8,132 bases of DNA from Gammaproteobacteria bacterium (GCA_030641695.1 DAOWGY010000054.1:1-8132), one strand, 5' to 3'. Counted from the stretch's first letter, positions 1-6,636 are shown. The notes: generated from the letters alone by a model not told the origin. Translations and numbers: made by a program.

Positions 1-20
1 AGGGCTCTGACCCCTTTTTT
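1..20. repeat. Short GGGTCAGAGCCC-type imperfect palindrome with T-run at window edge
   Basis: Bases 3-15 form an imperfect palindrome (GGG, TC, GA and CCC can pair around mismatches), followed on the plus strand by seven T residues (15-21) that run into the stop codon of the ligase gene. On the plus strand this resembles a weak intrinsic terminator for a possible convergent gene to the left. From memory, similar GGGTCAGAG motifs recur as dispersed repeats in gammaproteobacterial genomes. Only one copy is visible and the element is cut by the window edge, so neither reading is secure. Confidence 0.25.
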
Positions 21-1156
21 TAGACGCCCTGGCCAGTATCCGTGATCAACATGTCGACGACCGCCTTGAGGCTGTCCTCCTCGGTACTGCCGGCGGCACG
101 CTCGAGTTCGTAGCGCTTCAGCTGCCGATGTGCGCTCGTGCCTCGTGTCCGAATGTGGCGAGCGTTGCCGACTTCCTCGGTGCAACCGAGCGCCTTGGCA
201 TCGTCCCAGATAAGGCTCAGAATCTCGTCGAGCAGCTCTTCGAACGGCACCACGCCGCCCTTACCCAGGTCGATGAGTCCCTCGTCGAAGCTGTAACGCA
301 CTGCGCGCCAGCGGTTCTCACAAATGAGCATTGGCGTGTACAGTCGCCAGCGCTGATTCGAGGATCGCAGCCGATACAGCATGCGCAGGATACAAGTCAG
401 CATGGCTGCCAGCGACACCGTGTCCTCGAGCCGTGTACAGACGTCCATGATGCGCGTTTCCAGTGTCGGGTAACGGGCGCTCGGCCTGAGGTCCCACCAG
501 ATGCGCGTCGCGTCCTCGATAAGCCCGGCGTCCATAAGGATGTTTATGTGGCGCTCGTACTCGGCGTAACTCACGAATCTCTCCGGCAAGCCTGTGCGTG
601 GCAACGCGTCGAACACGGTCAGGCGATAGCTTTTAAGACCCGTGTTGCGGCCCTCCCAGAACGGCGATGAACAGGACAATGCCAGCAGGTGCGGGAGGAA
701 ATACGACATCTGGTTCATCAGGTCGATGCGTAGTTCGTCGTCGTTTATGCCGACGTGCACGTGCATGCCGCAGATGAGCAGCCGCCTGGCGGCCACCTGC
801 ATTTCGAGCGTCAACGCCTGGTAGCGACCTTTCTCGGTCTGTTTTTGCTCCGACCAGCGGCTGAACGGGTGGGTCGACGCGGCGATGGGTGCGAGCCCGT
901 GATTGGCTGCCACATCGATGATGATTCGGCGCAGTCGCCTGAGGTCTTCCTCGGCTTCCTGGACGTTTTTGCAGACTTTGGTGCCGATCTCGATTTGCGA
1001 GCGCAGCAACTCGGACGTTACCTGTGCTCCGCAGCGCTCCTCGCACTCGGTCATCAGACTCTCGGGCGGGTCGATGATCAGGCTGCGCGATTCCTTGTCG
1101 ACCAGAAGATATTCTTCTTCGACGCCTATCGTGAATTCGGGACCGCTTTTGGTCAT
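20..1156 (-). CDS. ybdK: YbdK-type carboxylate-amine ligase (GCS2 / glutamate-cysteine ligase 2 family)
   Basis: This 378-residue cytosolic protein is a full-length member of the GCS2 family, which makes an amide bond between a carboxylate (classically the gamma-carboxyl of glutamate) and an amine using ATP. Visible hallmarks are GVEEEY at residues 11-16 (metal and substrate glutamates), CGMHVHVG at 129-136, SSPFWEGR at 163-170, WWDLRPS at 220-226, TLETRIMDVCT at 231-241, the basic stretch NRWRAVRYSF at 281-290 and GTSAHRQL at 339-346. The ATG at 1156 has a good ribosome site (AGGGAG, 7 nt upstream), and the protein begins just before the conserved motif, so the start is firm. It lies 28 bp downstream of the formylglutamate amidohydrolase-family gene and is probably cotranscribed with it. 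E. coli YbdK has weak glutamate-cysteine ligase activity and its physiological substrate is unsettled, so the true substrate here is unknown; the gshA name should not be used. Confidence 0.94.
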   Translation of the reverse strand: MTKSGPEFTIGVEEEYLLVDKESRSLIIDPPESLMTECEERCGAQVTSELLRSQIEIGTKVCKNVQEAEEDLRRLRRIIIDVAANHGLAPIAASTHPFSRWSEQKQTEKGRYQALTLEMQVAARRLLICGMHVHVGINDDELRIDLMNQMSYFLPHLLALSCSSPFWEGRNTGLKSYRLTVFDALPRTGLPERFVSYAEYERHINILMDAGLIEDATRIWWDLRPSARYPTLETRIMDVCTRLEDTVSLAAMLTCILRMLYRLRSSNQRWRLYTPMLICENRWRAVRYSFDEGLIDLGKGGVVPFEELLDEILSLIWDDAKALGCTEEVGNARHIRTRGTSAHRQLKRYELERAAGSTEEDSLKAVVDMLITDTGQGV

Positions 1157-1184
1157 GGATTCGCTCCCTTTGCTAACCGCCCCG

Positions 1185-1991
1185 CTACGCGGACATAGCC
1201 TGTCCCTGGAGCCCGATGCGCTCCGGAATCGACTCGATTATTTCGTGCAGCAACTCGGCGATTTCCTCGACACCCTGCTCGTCATCGATCAGGTCCTGGC
1301 GAATTTCTATCGCCACGTGCCGCAGGCCGATCTCCTCTGCATGGTGATCGATTGTAAAATCCTGTGGTGCCTTGCCTGTGTAGGGCTCGTTGTCACCCAC
1401 CTTGTAACCGGCGCCGCGAAGTTGCTCCAGCATGATTCCTGCCATTTCTTCGTCCGCGTCCCACAGGACGCCCATCTCCCACGGACGCGAGTTACCGTTC
1501 AACACCGGTGTGAAACTATGTACTGAGACAAATAGCGGTGGCGGTCCGATCGAGCGCAGTCGGCCGATCTGATCCGTGACGGCCTTGTGATAGGGCCAGT
1601 AAATGGATTCGCTGCGCACAGTCTTGTCGGCCTGCGTGAGATTGCTGTTACCGGATATGAAGATGCCGTCGCCGAACACGAGAAACGCGCTGGGGTCGAG
1701 CAACTGGCGATTGCAATCGACGACGAGGCGCGAATATTGAGCAAGCACCGCTGTCACACCAAGGTGCTCCGCCAAGCGTTCCGTCAGAGGACCGGCGCCG
1801 ATGTCGATCGCCAGGTGACAACGCCGTGCGAACGGGTCGAGGCCCATGTCGCCGAGCGATTCCGGGAAGCGGCAACTCGCGTGATCACACACCAGCAGGA
1901 CCGGCGCTTCTGCGACCGGATTCATGACTCGATACGGAGTCGGCTCACTGGGGGACAGCAGTTCTACGTTGTTGTTATTGCGCTCGGACAT
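1185..1991 (-). CDS. N-formylglutamate amidohydrolase family protein (HutG-like fold)
   Basis: The 268-residue protein matches the FGase family, metal-dependent amidohydrolases named for hydrolysis of N-formylglutamate to formate and glutamate in histidine breakdown. Visible family motifs are LLVCDHASCRFP at residues 32-43, the acidic AIDIGAGPLTERLA at 61-74, YSRLVVDCNR at 86-95, VSVHSFTP at 155-162, WEMGVLWD at 171-178, NEPYTG at 201-206 and HAEEIGLRHVAIEIRQDLI at 217-235. It has no signal peptide or membrane segment. The chosen ATG at 1991 has only a weak purine stretch (GATGGG) upstream; the later Met23 has no ribosome site at all, so 1991 is preferred. No other hut gene is nearby. The close downstream neighbour is a YbdK-type ligase, which suggests a different substrate from histidine-derived formylglutamate, perhaps a glutamyl or acyl amide made by that ligase. 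Family assignment is secure; the substrate is inference. Confidence 0.92.
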   Translation of the reverse strand: MSERNNNNVELLSPSEPTPYRVMNPVAEAPVLLVCDHASCRFPESLGDMGLDPFARRCHLAIDIGAGPLTERLAEHLGVTAVLAQYSRLVVDCNRQLLDPSAFLVFGDGIFISGNSNLTQADKTVRSESIYWPYHKAVTDQIGRLRSIGPPPLFVSVHSFTPVLNGNSRPWEMGVLWDADEEMAGIMLEQLRGAGYKVGDNEPYTGKAPQDFTIDHHAEEIGLRHVAIEIRQDLIDDEQGVEEIAELLHEIIESIPERIGLQGQAMSA

Positions 1992-2002
1992 ACAGGCCCA
2001 TC

Positions 2003-2026
2003 GTTGGAGCGCTACTCGAAGCGCGA
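2003..2026 (+). repeat. Solitary REP element in the leader of the amidohydrolase gene
   Basis: This copy has the foot GTTGGA, a stem GCGCTA/AAGCGC, the loop CTCG and the tail GA. One stem pair (A opposite A at the loop end) is broken, unlike most other copies in the window. It ends only 11 bp before the ATG at 1991, so in the minus-strand transcript the hairpin would sit directly against the ribosome-binding region. To its right (about 2031-2053) a weak inverted match ending in CCCAAC could be a decayed partner, but the similarity is too low to call. Confidence 0.75.
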
Positions 2027-2094
2027 TTGATCACGCGCCCAGTCTAACCCAACATAAGCTGCCGAATACACGTGAATATCGCGGCAGGCCCGTC
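2027..2094. promoter_or_regulatory. Possible promoter region of the amidohydrolase-ligase operon
   Basis: This is the only non-repeat DNA upstream of the amidohydrolase gene, so the operon promoter is expected here, reading to the left. On the minus strand I see a poor -10-like TAGACT around 2043 but no convincing -35 box at the right distance, and a CACGTG hexamer near 2070. The assignment rests mainly on position. Confidence 0.2.
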
Positions 2095-2158
2095 GTTGGA
2101 GCGCTTCTCGAAGCGCGATCAGGCTCAGTCGTAGTCGCGGTTCGAGAACCGCTCCAAC
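2095..2158. repeat. REPIN 1: two REP elements in inverted orientation
   Basis: The left REP (2095-2118, plus orientation) has foot GTTGGA, stem GCGCTT/AAGCGC, loop CTCG and tail GA. The right REP (2135-2158, minus orientation) has the same foot, loop and tail but a stem of GCGGTT/AACCGC. The stem change is compensated on both sides, so each copy still folds perfectly by itself although the two arms now mismatch twice when paired with each other. A 16-nt spacer separates them. This layout matches REPINs of the GGAG class, which are mobilised by RAYT tyrosine transposases (IS200/IS605-like); no RAYT gene is in the window. Confidence 0.9.
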
Positions 2159-2174
2159 GGTAGTAGCAAGCCCT

Positions 2175-2238
2175 GTTGGAGCGCTTCTCGAAGCGCGATC
2201 CGGGCTTAACGAAGTCGCGCTTCAAGAAGCGCTCCAAC
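2175..2238. repeat. REPIN 2: two REP elements in inverted orientation, abutting a stop codon
   Basis: The left REP (2175-2198) is identical to the left REP of REPIN 1 over 24 bases. The right REP (2215-2238, inverted) differs only in the loop (CTTG for CTCG). The spacer is again 16 nt. The two arms pair over 24 bp with one mismatch, so a long cruciform or RNA hairpin is possible. The element ends 3 bp from the stop codon of the cyclic-di-GMP gene (2242), placing it right at the 3' end of that mRNA, where REPs are known in other bacteria to affect mRNA 3' decay or termination. There is no T-run on the minus strand, so it is not a standard intrinsic terminator. Confidence 0.9.
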
Positions 2239-2241
2239 CGA

Positions 2242-5200
2242 TTACGCGCGCATTTCGGCCACGGAATTCCAGGGCTCGAAGCTTTGCACGGACGTCGGCC
2301 GGGCGATGTAATAGCCCTGAGCGAATTCGATGCCGAGAGCGCCGAGTTTATCGAGCACCTGCTTGGTCTCAACGCGCTCCGCAATGGTCTCAATCCCCAT
2401 CGCGTGACCAACTTCGCTAATCGCCTTGACCATGCTCTCGTCAACGCTGTCATTGGCTACATTGCGGATGAACTGGCCATCGATCTTGAGGTAATCGACC
2501 GGCAGATTCTTGAGGTATGTAAACGATGACAGGCCGCTACCGAAGTCGTCGAGCGAGAACTTGCAGCCGAGTTGCTTCAGCGCATTCATGAAGTGCACGA
2601 CACGTGACAGGTTCGATATCGCCGCGGTCTCGGTTATCTCGAAACAGATTGCACCGTTCGGAAGCTTCTGCTTCTTGAGTTCATCGACGACATACTCGAG
2701 GAAACGGTCCTCACTCAAGGAAGTGCCGGACAGGTTGATTGCGATCGTGTAGCGCGCCTCGTCCTTGCCCTCACGGTCGGCAAGCTCCGAAAGCGCTTTG
2801 TGAATTACCCAGCGATCGAGCGTCGACATCAGATTGTAGCGCTCCGCGGCCGGAATGAACTGGTCGGGAACGACGAGCTCACCATTCTCGTCGCGCATAC
2901 GCAGTAACAGTTCGTAGTGGCCGCGACTGGTGCCATTGAGCTTGCCGATACCGATGATGGGCTGATAATAGAGTTCGAAGCGATCTTCCTCGACCGCACT
3001 GGTAATACGCGACACCCACTTCATCTCTTCGTGGCGCAGTGACGCGTCGCTGTCCCTGTAGAGGTGGACCTGGTTGCGGCCCATGTCCTTCGCTGAATAG
3101 CAGGCAACGTCGGCCGAGCTCATGACGCTTGCGACGTCAGCATCTTCGCCACTCACCATGACGACGCCAATCGAGCACCGTATCGTCGTGAACGAGTCCT
3201 GCCACTCGAATCGATAGCCCTCTATCGAGCCACGTATGGTCTCGGCGACTTCCAGGGCACGTTGTTCGCTACAACGCTCAAGCAATATTGCGAACTCGTC
3301 GCCACCTAGGCGGGAGAGCAAATCCGTCGAGCGTATGTTTTTCTGCACGAGCTCGGACAATTGCCGCAACAACTCGTCACCCGCCGTATGGCCGAAGGTG
3401 TCGTTGACGACCTTGAACTGGTCGAGGTCGATGTACAGCAGTGCGTGCGTCGCCTGCTTATCGTTGTGCAGGCTTTCAAACGAACTGATGAGCCGGTTTT
3501 CCAGCTCACTTCGGTTGATTAGTCCGGTCACTGCATCATGGGATGCCTGGTAACTCAGCTGACGGAACAACCGCGATTCCTTGCTCGTGTCGTGGAACAC
3601 CATCACCGAGCCAATGATGTTGCCGATGCGATCACGAATCGGCGCCGCCGAATCCTGTATCGGCACCTCGTCGCCGGCCTTGTTGATCAGGATTGAGTTC
3701 TCGGCCAGCGTGATTACGCGGCCTTCTTTCAGGCACCGCATGACCGGGTTATCGACGGTCGCACGCGTGTGCTCGTTGATGATCGTCATGATTTCCGTGA
3801 CTGGCTTGCCACGTGCACCACGCATGTCCCAGCCCGTGAGGTCCTGAGCCACCGGGTTGATGTAATCGATACACCCGTCGGCATCAGCCGTGATGACGCC
3901 GTCACCGATCGACTGCAACGTGACCTGGGCGCGCTCCTTCTCTTCGAAGATGCGAGTCTCGGCATGTTTGCGCTCGGTGATATCGGTGATCGTGCCTTCG
4001 TGAGCGACGATATTGCCGTCGTCGTCGTGCACTGCCCGCGCGTTCTCGAGTACGACAATCTCCTTGCCGTCCTTGCGTCGCAGCCGATATTCGAAGTTGC
4101 GGATGACGCCCTCGGCCTCGAGACGCGCAAACACGCGCTCGCGATCTATCGGGTTCACATACAACATCGTCGTCCTGCCCGCAGCTTTGAGGTCTTCGAC
4201 GCTGTCGTAGCCGAGCATTTCGACGAGTGCCGGATTCGCCGCGATCAGGTCACCTTCACGTGAGGCAATGTAGACGCCGTCCACCACGTTCTCGAACAGC
4301 CCGCGGTAGCGTGCTTCCGAATTGCGCAGGCGATCCTCATCTATTTGCCGCTTGATGGCGATGCCGGCAAGGCGCGCCATGCGGCTGAGTTTATCGAGCT
4401 CGTCGGTACTCGGCCCGCGCGACTCCTGCAGATAGATATCCAGAGTGCCGATGACACGCCCGGCCGCGCCGTGCAGCAGGAACGACCAGGCCGCACCAAT
4501 ACTGTACTTCTCGGCATCACGAAGATGCGGCGCCCACCCCGAGTCCTTTGCAATGTCGTCGCTGATGCTGTCGTTCGCATGAAAAACCGCCGAGCTGCAG
4601 GTAATGCCGTCGTCGGCCACCTTGACGAAGTCCAGCATCAACTTGAGCGGTTCCGGCAAGCTCGGTGCCTGCTCGAGCGATAACATTTCGCCCTTCCTGT
4701 CGAGCGTCATGATGGCCGCGTGCAGGCCGTCGCCGAATCGTTCAACGAATCGACAGATCGCGCGCAAGGTACGATCGCACGGCGTGCTCGACGCGATCAT
4801 CTCGAGAATTTTGTTTTGCGCATACGAAAGCGCTTCGGCGCGCTTGCGCTCGGTGATATCACTGATACTGACTCGAATCAGGCGCGTCTTGCCTGCAGGC
4901 AGACGGCTGAAGCGAACCTCGCAAGGAATCTGCTTGCCTTTGGTATTCTTGTGCATCCACTCGAACGTCGGGTGGCCGCCTTCGAGGGCCTTGTCGATAT
5001 GACCGCGGCGCACGCCGAAAGAGGGAGTTCCGTCCGGCTGCATCTTGGGGCTTATGGCCTCCGGCCCAACCGTCAGCAGGCGCGCACGCGACAGGTTGAA
5101 CAACGTACATGCATTATCATTTGCGTCAACGAAGCGGTTTTGATCGACATCGAAAACAACGATGGCCTCGGGCGCGTTTTCGACGAGCGCGCGATAGCGC

Positions 5201-5778
5201 TCCTCGCTCTCCCGCAGGGTCACCTCGGATTCCTTACGCTCGGTTACGTCGCGCAGGCTGATAACAAAGATACGACCGCCAACGGTTTCGAGCTTGCTTG
5301 CATTGACCTCGGCAACGAAGTGTTCGCCATCGGCGCGACACGCGTCGACATCGCCGCCCGAGAACTCGAAATGAGTATCGTCCGGATCGGACATGAACGG
5401 TCGCAGAAACTCGGCCATGTCCTGACCCTTCGAACCCGGCAACAAGTGCTCGATCTGCGAGCCGATGATCTGGTCTTTGGTCAGACCGAAGTACTTCGCG
5501 CACACCTTGTTGCAAATGCGAATCACGCCCGTATCGCTGACGGACATCAGCGCTTCGGTCACGCTATCGAAAATGGTTTCTACGGGTGTGGTCGTCGTCA
5601 GCGACTGGGTAATCGTCGCTTCCATCTTGTCGTAGTGCTTATCGACCAGACGCAACAAAGCAATAAAGTCCGACTTTTCGATTGCGGACGACTCTGTCGC
5701 TCTCTTGATCTTTTCCCTGAGATCCTGATCCATGCGCCGACGTGCTCTTTCCGTAAACTCAGCGCTGTCGGGTCCCAA
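2242..5778 (-). CDS. Multi-sensor cyclic-di-GMP diguanylate cyclase/phosphodiesterase (PAS-PAS-GAF-PAS-PAS-GGDEF-EAL)
   Basis: This 1178-residue protein has no signal peptide or membrane segment and should be cytosolic. In order: a charged helical region (about 10-60), PAS1 (66-181, ending RDVTERK), PAS2 (190-312, ending SDITERK), a GAF-like domain (318-478), PAS3 (486-604), PAS4 (616-735), GGDEF (740-908) and EAL (920-1165). The cyclase site is canonical GGDEF at 825-829, and an RxxD inhibition site (RSTD, 816-819) lies exactly five residues before it. The phosphodiesterase signature is ELL (E956) rather than EAL, a common variant; the other expected residues are present: N1015, E1047, the DDFG pair D1077/D1078, K1098, E1134 and Q1154. 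Both activities are therefore plausible, and direction may depend on the PAS/GAF inputs, whose ligands cannot be read. The start is a TTG at 5778 with AAGGA 4 nt upstream; ATG Met16 (5733) is possible but lacks a well-placed ribosome site. It has its own intergenic regions on both sides and is probably monocistronic. Confidence 0.96.
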   Translation of the reverse strand: MGPDSAEFTERARRRMDQDLREKIKRATESSAIEKSDFIALLRLVDKHYDKMEATITQSLTTTTPVETIFDSVTEALMSVSDTGVIRICNKVCAKYFGLTKDQIIGSQIEHLLPGSKGQDMAEFLRPFMSDPDDTHFEFSGGDVDACRADGEHFVAEVNASKLETVGGRIFVISLRDVTERKESEVTLRESEERYRALVENAPEAIVVFDVDQNRFVDANDNACTLFNLSRARLLTVGPEAISPKMQPDGTPSFGVRRGHIDKALEGGHPTFEWMHKNTKGKQIPCEVRFSRLPAGKTRLIRVSISDITERKRAEALSYAQNKILEMIASSTPCDRTLRAICRFVERFGDGLHAAIMTLDRKGEMLSLEQAPSLPEPLKLMLDFVKVADDGITCSSAVFHANDSISDDIAKDSGWAPHLRDAEKYSIGAAWSFLLHGAAGRVIGTLDIYLQESRGPSTDELDKLSRMARLAGIAIKRQIDEDRLRNSEARYRGLFENVVDGVYIASREGDLIAANPALVEMLGYDSVEDLKAAGRTTMLYVNPIDRERVFARLEAEGVIRNFEYRLRRKDGKEIVVLENARAVHDDDGNIVAHEGTITDITERKHAETRIFEEKERAQVTLQSIGDGVITADADGCIDYINPVAQDLTGWDMRGARGKPVTEIMTIINEHTRATVDNPVMRCLKEGRVITLAENSILINKAGDEVPIQDSAAPIRDRIGNIIGSVMVFHDTSKESRLFRQLSYQASHDAVTGLINRSELENRLISSFESLHNDKQATHALLYIDLDQFKVVNDTFGHTAGDELLRQLSELVQKNIRSTDLLSRLGGDEFAILLERCSEQRALEVAETIRGSIEGYRFEWQDSFTTIRCSIGVVMVSGEDADVASVMSSADVACYSAKDMGRNQVHLYRDSDASLRHEEMKWVSRITSAVEEDRFELYYQPIIGIGKLNGTSRGHYELLLRMRDENGELVVPDQFIPAAERYNLMSTLDRWVIHKALSELADREGKDEARYTIAINLSGTSLSEDRFLEYVVDELKKQKLPNGAICFEITETAAISNLSRVVHFMNALKQLGCKFSLDDFGSGLSSFTYLKNLPVDYLKIDGQFIRNVANDSVDESMVKAISEVGHAMGIETIAERVETKQVLDKLGALGIEFAQGYYIARPTSVQSFEPWNSVAEMRA

Positions 5779-5871
5779 TCAATCCTTACGGAATCCCGGC
5801 AGCCTATTGCGTAAGTTATGGATTTTTCACGCGTCGGTCTGTGATACAAAGCAACTTCTGGAAAATATTCT

Positions 5872-5885
5872 GGGAAATATTTCCC
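5872..5885. promoter_or_regulatory. Perfect 14-bp palindrome, candidate operator
   Basis: The sequence GGGAAATATTTCCC reads identically on both strands and overlaps the second unit of a 12-bp tandem repeat that starts at 5858, so two similar half-site arrays lie side by side. Dyad symmetry of this size in an AT-rich leader is typical of binding by a dimeric regulator, but the regulator is not identifiable from sequence alone. Confidence 0.4.
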
Positions 5886-5899
5886 TATTAAGGCACCGA

Positions 5900-5915
5900 G
5901 TCACCATAATGTGAC
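5900..5915. promoter_or_regulatory. Inverted repeat GTCAC-N6-GTGAC, candidate operator
   Basis: Two 5-bp arms (5900-5904 and 5911-5915) flank an AT-rich centre. It superficially recalls the FleQ-type GTCA...TGAC dyad, but the spacing is two bases longer than I recall for that consensus, and it is reversed relative to the CRP dyad TGTGA...TCACA. No regulator is assigned. Confidence 0.25.
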
Positions 5916-5951
5916 GGTGGTTGGCTAGGCGAGCAGCGGGTGGCGGGTGTT

Positions 5952-6014
5952 GTTGGAGCGCTTCTCGAAGCGCGATCCGCCGATCATCGATCGCGCGCCG
6001 AGGCGCGCTCCAAC
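5952..6014. repeat. REPIN 3: two REP elements in inverted orientation
   Basis: The left REP (5952-5975) is identical to the left REPs of REPINs 1 and 2 over 24 bases. The right REP (5991-6014, inverted) keeps the foot GTTGGA, loop CTCG and tail GA, but its stem is GCGCGC/GCGCGC instead of GCGCTT/AAGCGC: two neighbouring base pairs have changed on both sides and remain paired. The spacer is 15 nt. It lies 15 bp beyond the stop codon of the lipoprotein gene, so it ends that operon's transcript in the same way that REPIN 2 ends the cyclic-di-GMP gene. Confidence 0.9.
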
Positions 6015-6029
6015 AAGGATGTTGCGAGG

Positions 6030-6614
6030 TTAGCTCTCGGAGGCAGGCATCTCGCGTAGCAGTTCGCCGTTCTCGTCCGTGGTGACGACGCCGTTTTCCT
6101 GCAGTACGCGCGGCGCCGAGCCGACCTGGATCGGTATGGCCGTGACGGTTTGCAACGAGCCAGTCTCGGTCTGGAGTACGGCGCCAACATTGAGGAACAA
6201 GCGGCCCTCCCGCATCGGGATCACGGTGACCTGTTGTGCCGACATCCGTTCGTCATCGACAAGAGTGAGCGATACCGACTGCAGCTGCGCCTCGGGGAAA
6301 GTCATCGCTGTCGAGTCGTTCGTTTCATAACTCAGCGTGATGGGCATATCTCCGACTCTGGATTCCACCTGCAGATCAATCGTCACCGGCTGCCCAACGA
6401 TCGGGGTGCCGATGATTCGATAGCTGATTTTTACCGGACCCGATGGCTTGGCGGTCACGTTGTATTTTTCATCGGGTGCGAGGGCCGCCACTGGTGGGTC
6501 GTTTGCCACGGCTTGCTCCGCCGCGCTGCTCTGCTCATCGACACCGCTATCGCCGCACGCAGCCAGCAGCAAGCCCGCGATCAAAGTAGTAAGGGGATTC
6601 ATCACTCGATTCAT
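6030..6614 (-). CDS. Small lipoprotein of unknown function, probable beta-sandwich
   Basis: The 194-residue product begins MNRVMNPLTTLIAGLLLAAC, a short lipoprotein signal peptide with lipobox LAAC and lipidated Cys20. The next residue is Gly, not Asp, which in enterobacterial rules favours sorting to the outer membrane. Residues 21-50 are a low-complexity linker rich in Ala, Ser, Glu and Asp; about 55-175 are alternating hydrophobic and polar stretches (for example VKISYRIIG, VTIDLQVES, RLFLNVGAVL) typical of an Ig-like beta fold. I recognise no named family. The ATG at 6614 is chosen because AGGTG lies 6 nt upstream and the signal peptide starts here; the open frame extends further right only inside the neighbouring gene. 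ATG 6602 (Met5) is the alternative. It follows the metallopeptidase gene by 22 bp and is probably in its operon, so it may be a surface partner, inhibitor or chaperone of the protease; that role is inference. Confidence 0.85.
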   Translation of the reverse strand: MNRVMNPLTTLIAGLLLAACGDSGVDEQSSAAEQAVANDPPVAALAPDEKYNVTAKPSGPVKISYRIIGTPIVGQPVTIDLQVESRVGDMPITLSYETNDSTAMTFPEAQLQSVSLTLVDDERMSAQQVTVIPMREGRLFLNVGAVLQTETGSLQTVTAIPIQVGSAPRVLQENGVVTTDENGELLREMPASES

Positions 6615-6636
6615 GCTATTCACCTGTTGAAACTCT

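Larger units (their letters stand above)
5779..5930 (-). promoter_or_regulatory. AT-rich upstream control region of the cyclic-di-GMP gene
   Basis: The region is clearly richer in A and T than the rest of the window. It contains a perfect 14-bp palindrome GGGAAATATTTCCC (5872-5885), a 12-bp tandem repeat with one mismatch (CTGGAAAATATT at 5858-5869 and CTGGGAAATATT at 5870-5881), and an inverted repeat GTCAC-N6-GTGAC (5900-5915). The palindrome lies about 100 bp before the TTG start, a normal distance for an operator. I could not pick a convincing sigma-70 or sigma-54 promoter; TATCAC-like and CATAAC-like -10 candidates lack matching -35 boxes. The ribosome site AAGGA is at 5783-5787. Confidence 0.4.

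Noticed and set aside
20..1156. Ligase as gshA for glutathione synthesis
   Set aside because: GCS2-family YbdK proteins are not the standard GshA, activity on cysteine is weak in the characterised member, and no gshB is adjacent.
128..1526. Several overlapping plus-strand open frames opposite the ligase and amidohydrolase genes
   Set aside because: They lie wholly antisense to two clear family members, overlap each other in different frames and show no motif.
2003..2238. Clustered repeats as a possible CRISPR array
   Set aside because: The copies alternate in orientation with 15-16 nt spacers inside pairs and irregular distances between pairs, and there are no cas genes; this is REP/REPIN architecture.
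2175..2238. REPIN 2 as a rho-independent terminator of the cyclic-di-GMP gene
   Set aside because: A strong hairpin is possible but there is no U-tract on the minus-strand transcript after it.
2911..2919. ELL instead of EAL read as a dead phosphodiesterase
   Set aside because: Glu956 itself is kept, the Ala-to-Leu variant is common in active family members, and all other metal and catalytic residues are present.
4720..5814. Long plus-strand open frame (364 codons) opposite the PAS region
   Set aside because: It is antisense to well-conserved PAS and GAF coding sequence, has no recognisable domain and is explained by codon bias of the true minus-strand gene.
5783..5860. Sigma-70 or sigma-54 promoter boxes before the cyclic-di-GMP gene
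   Set aside because: TATCAC and CATAAC resemble -10 boxes and TTGCTT a sigma-54 -12 element, but none has a partner box at the right spacing.
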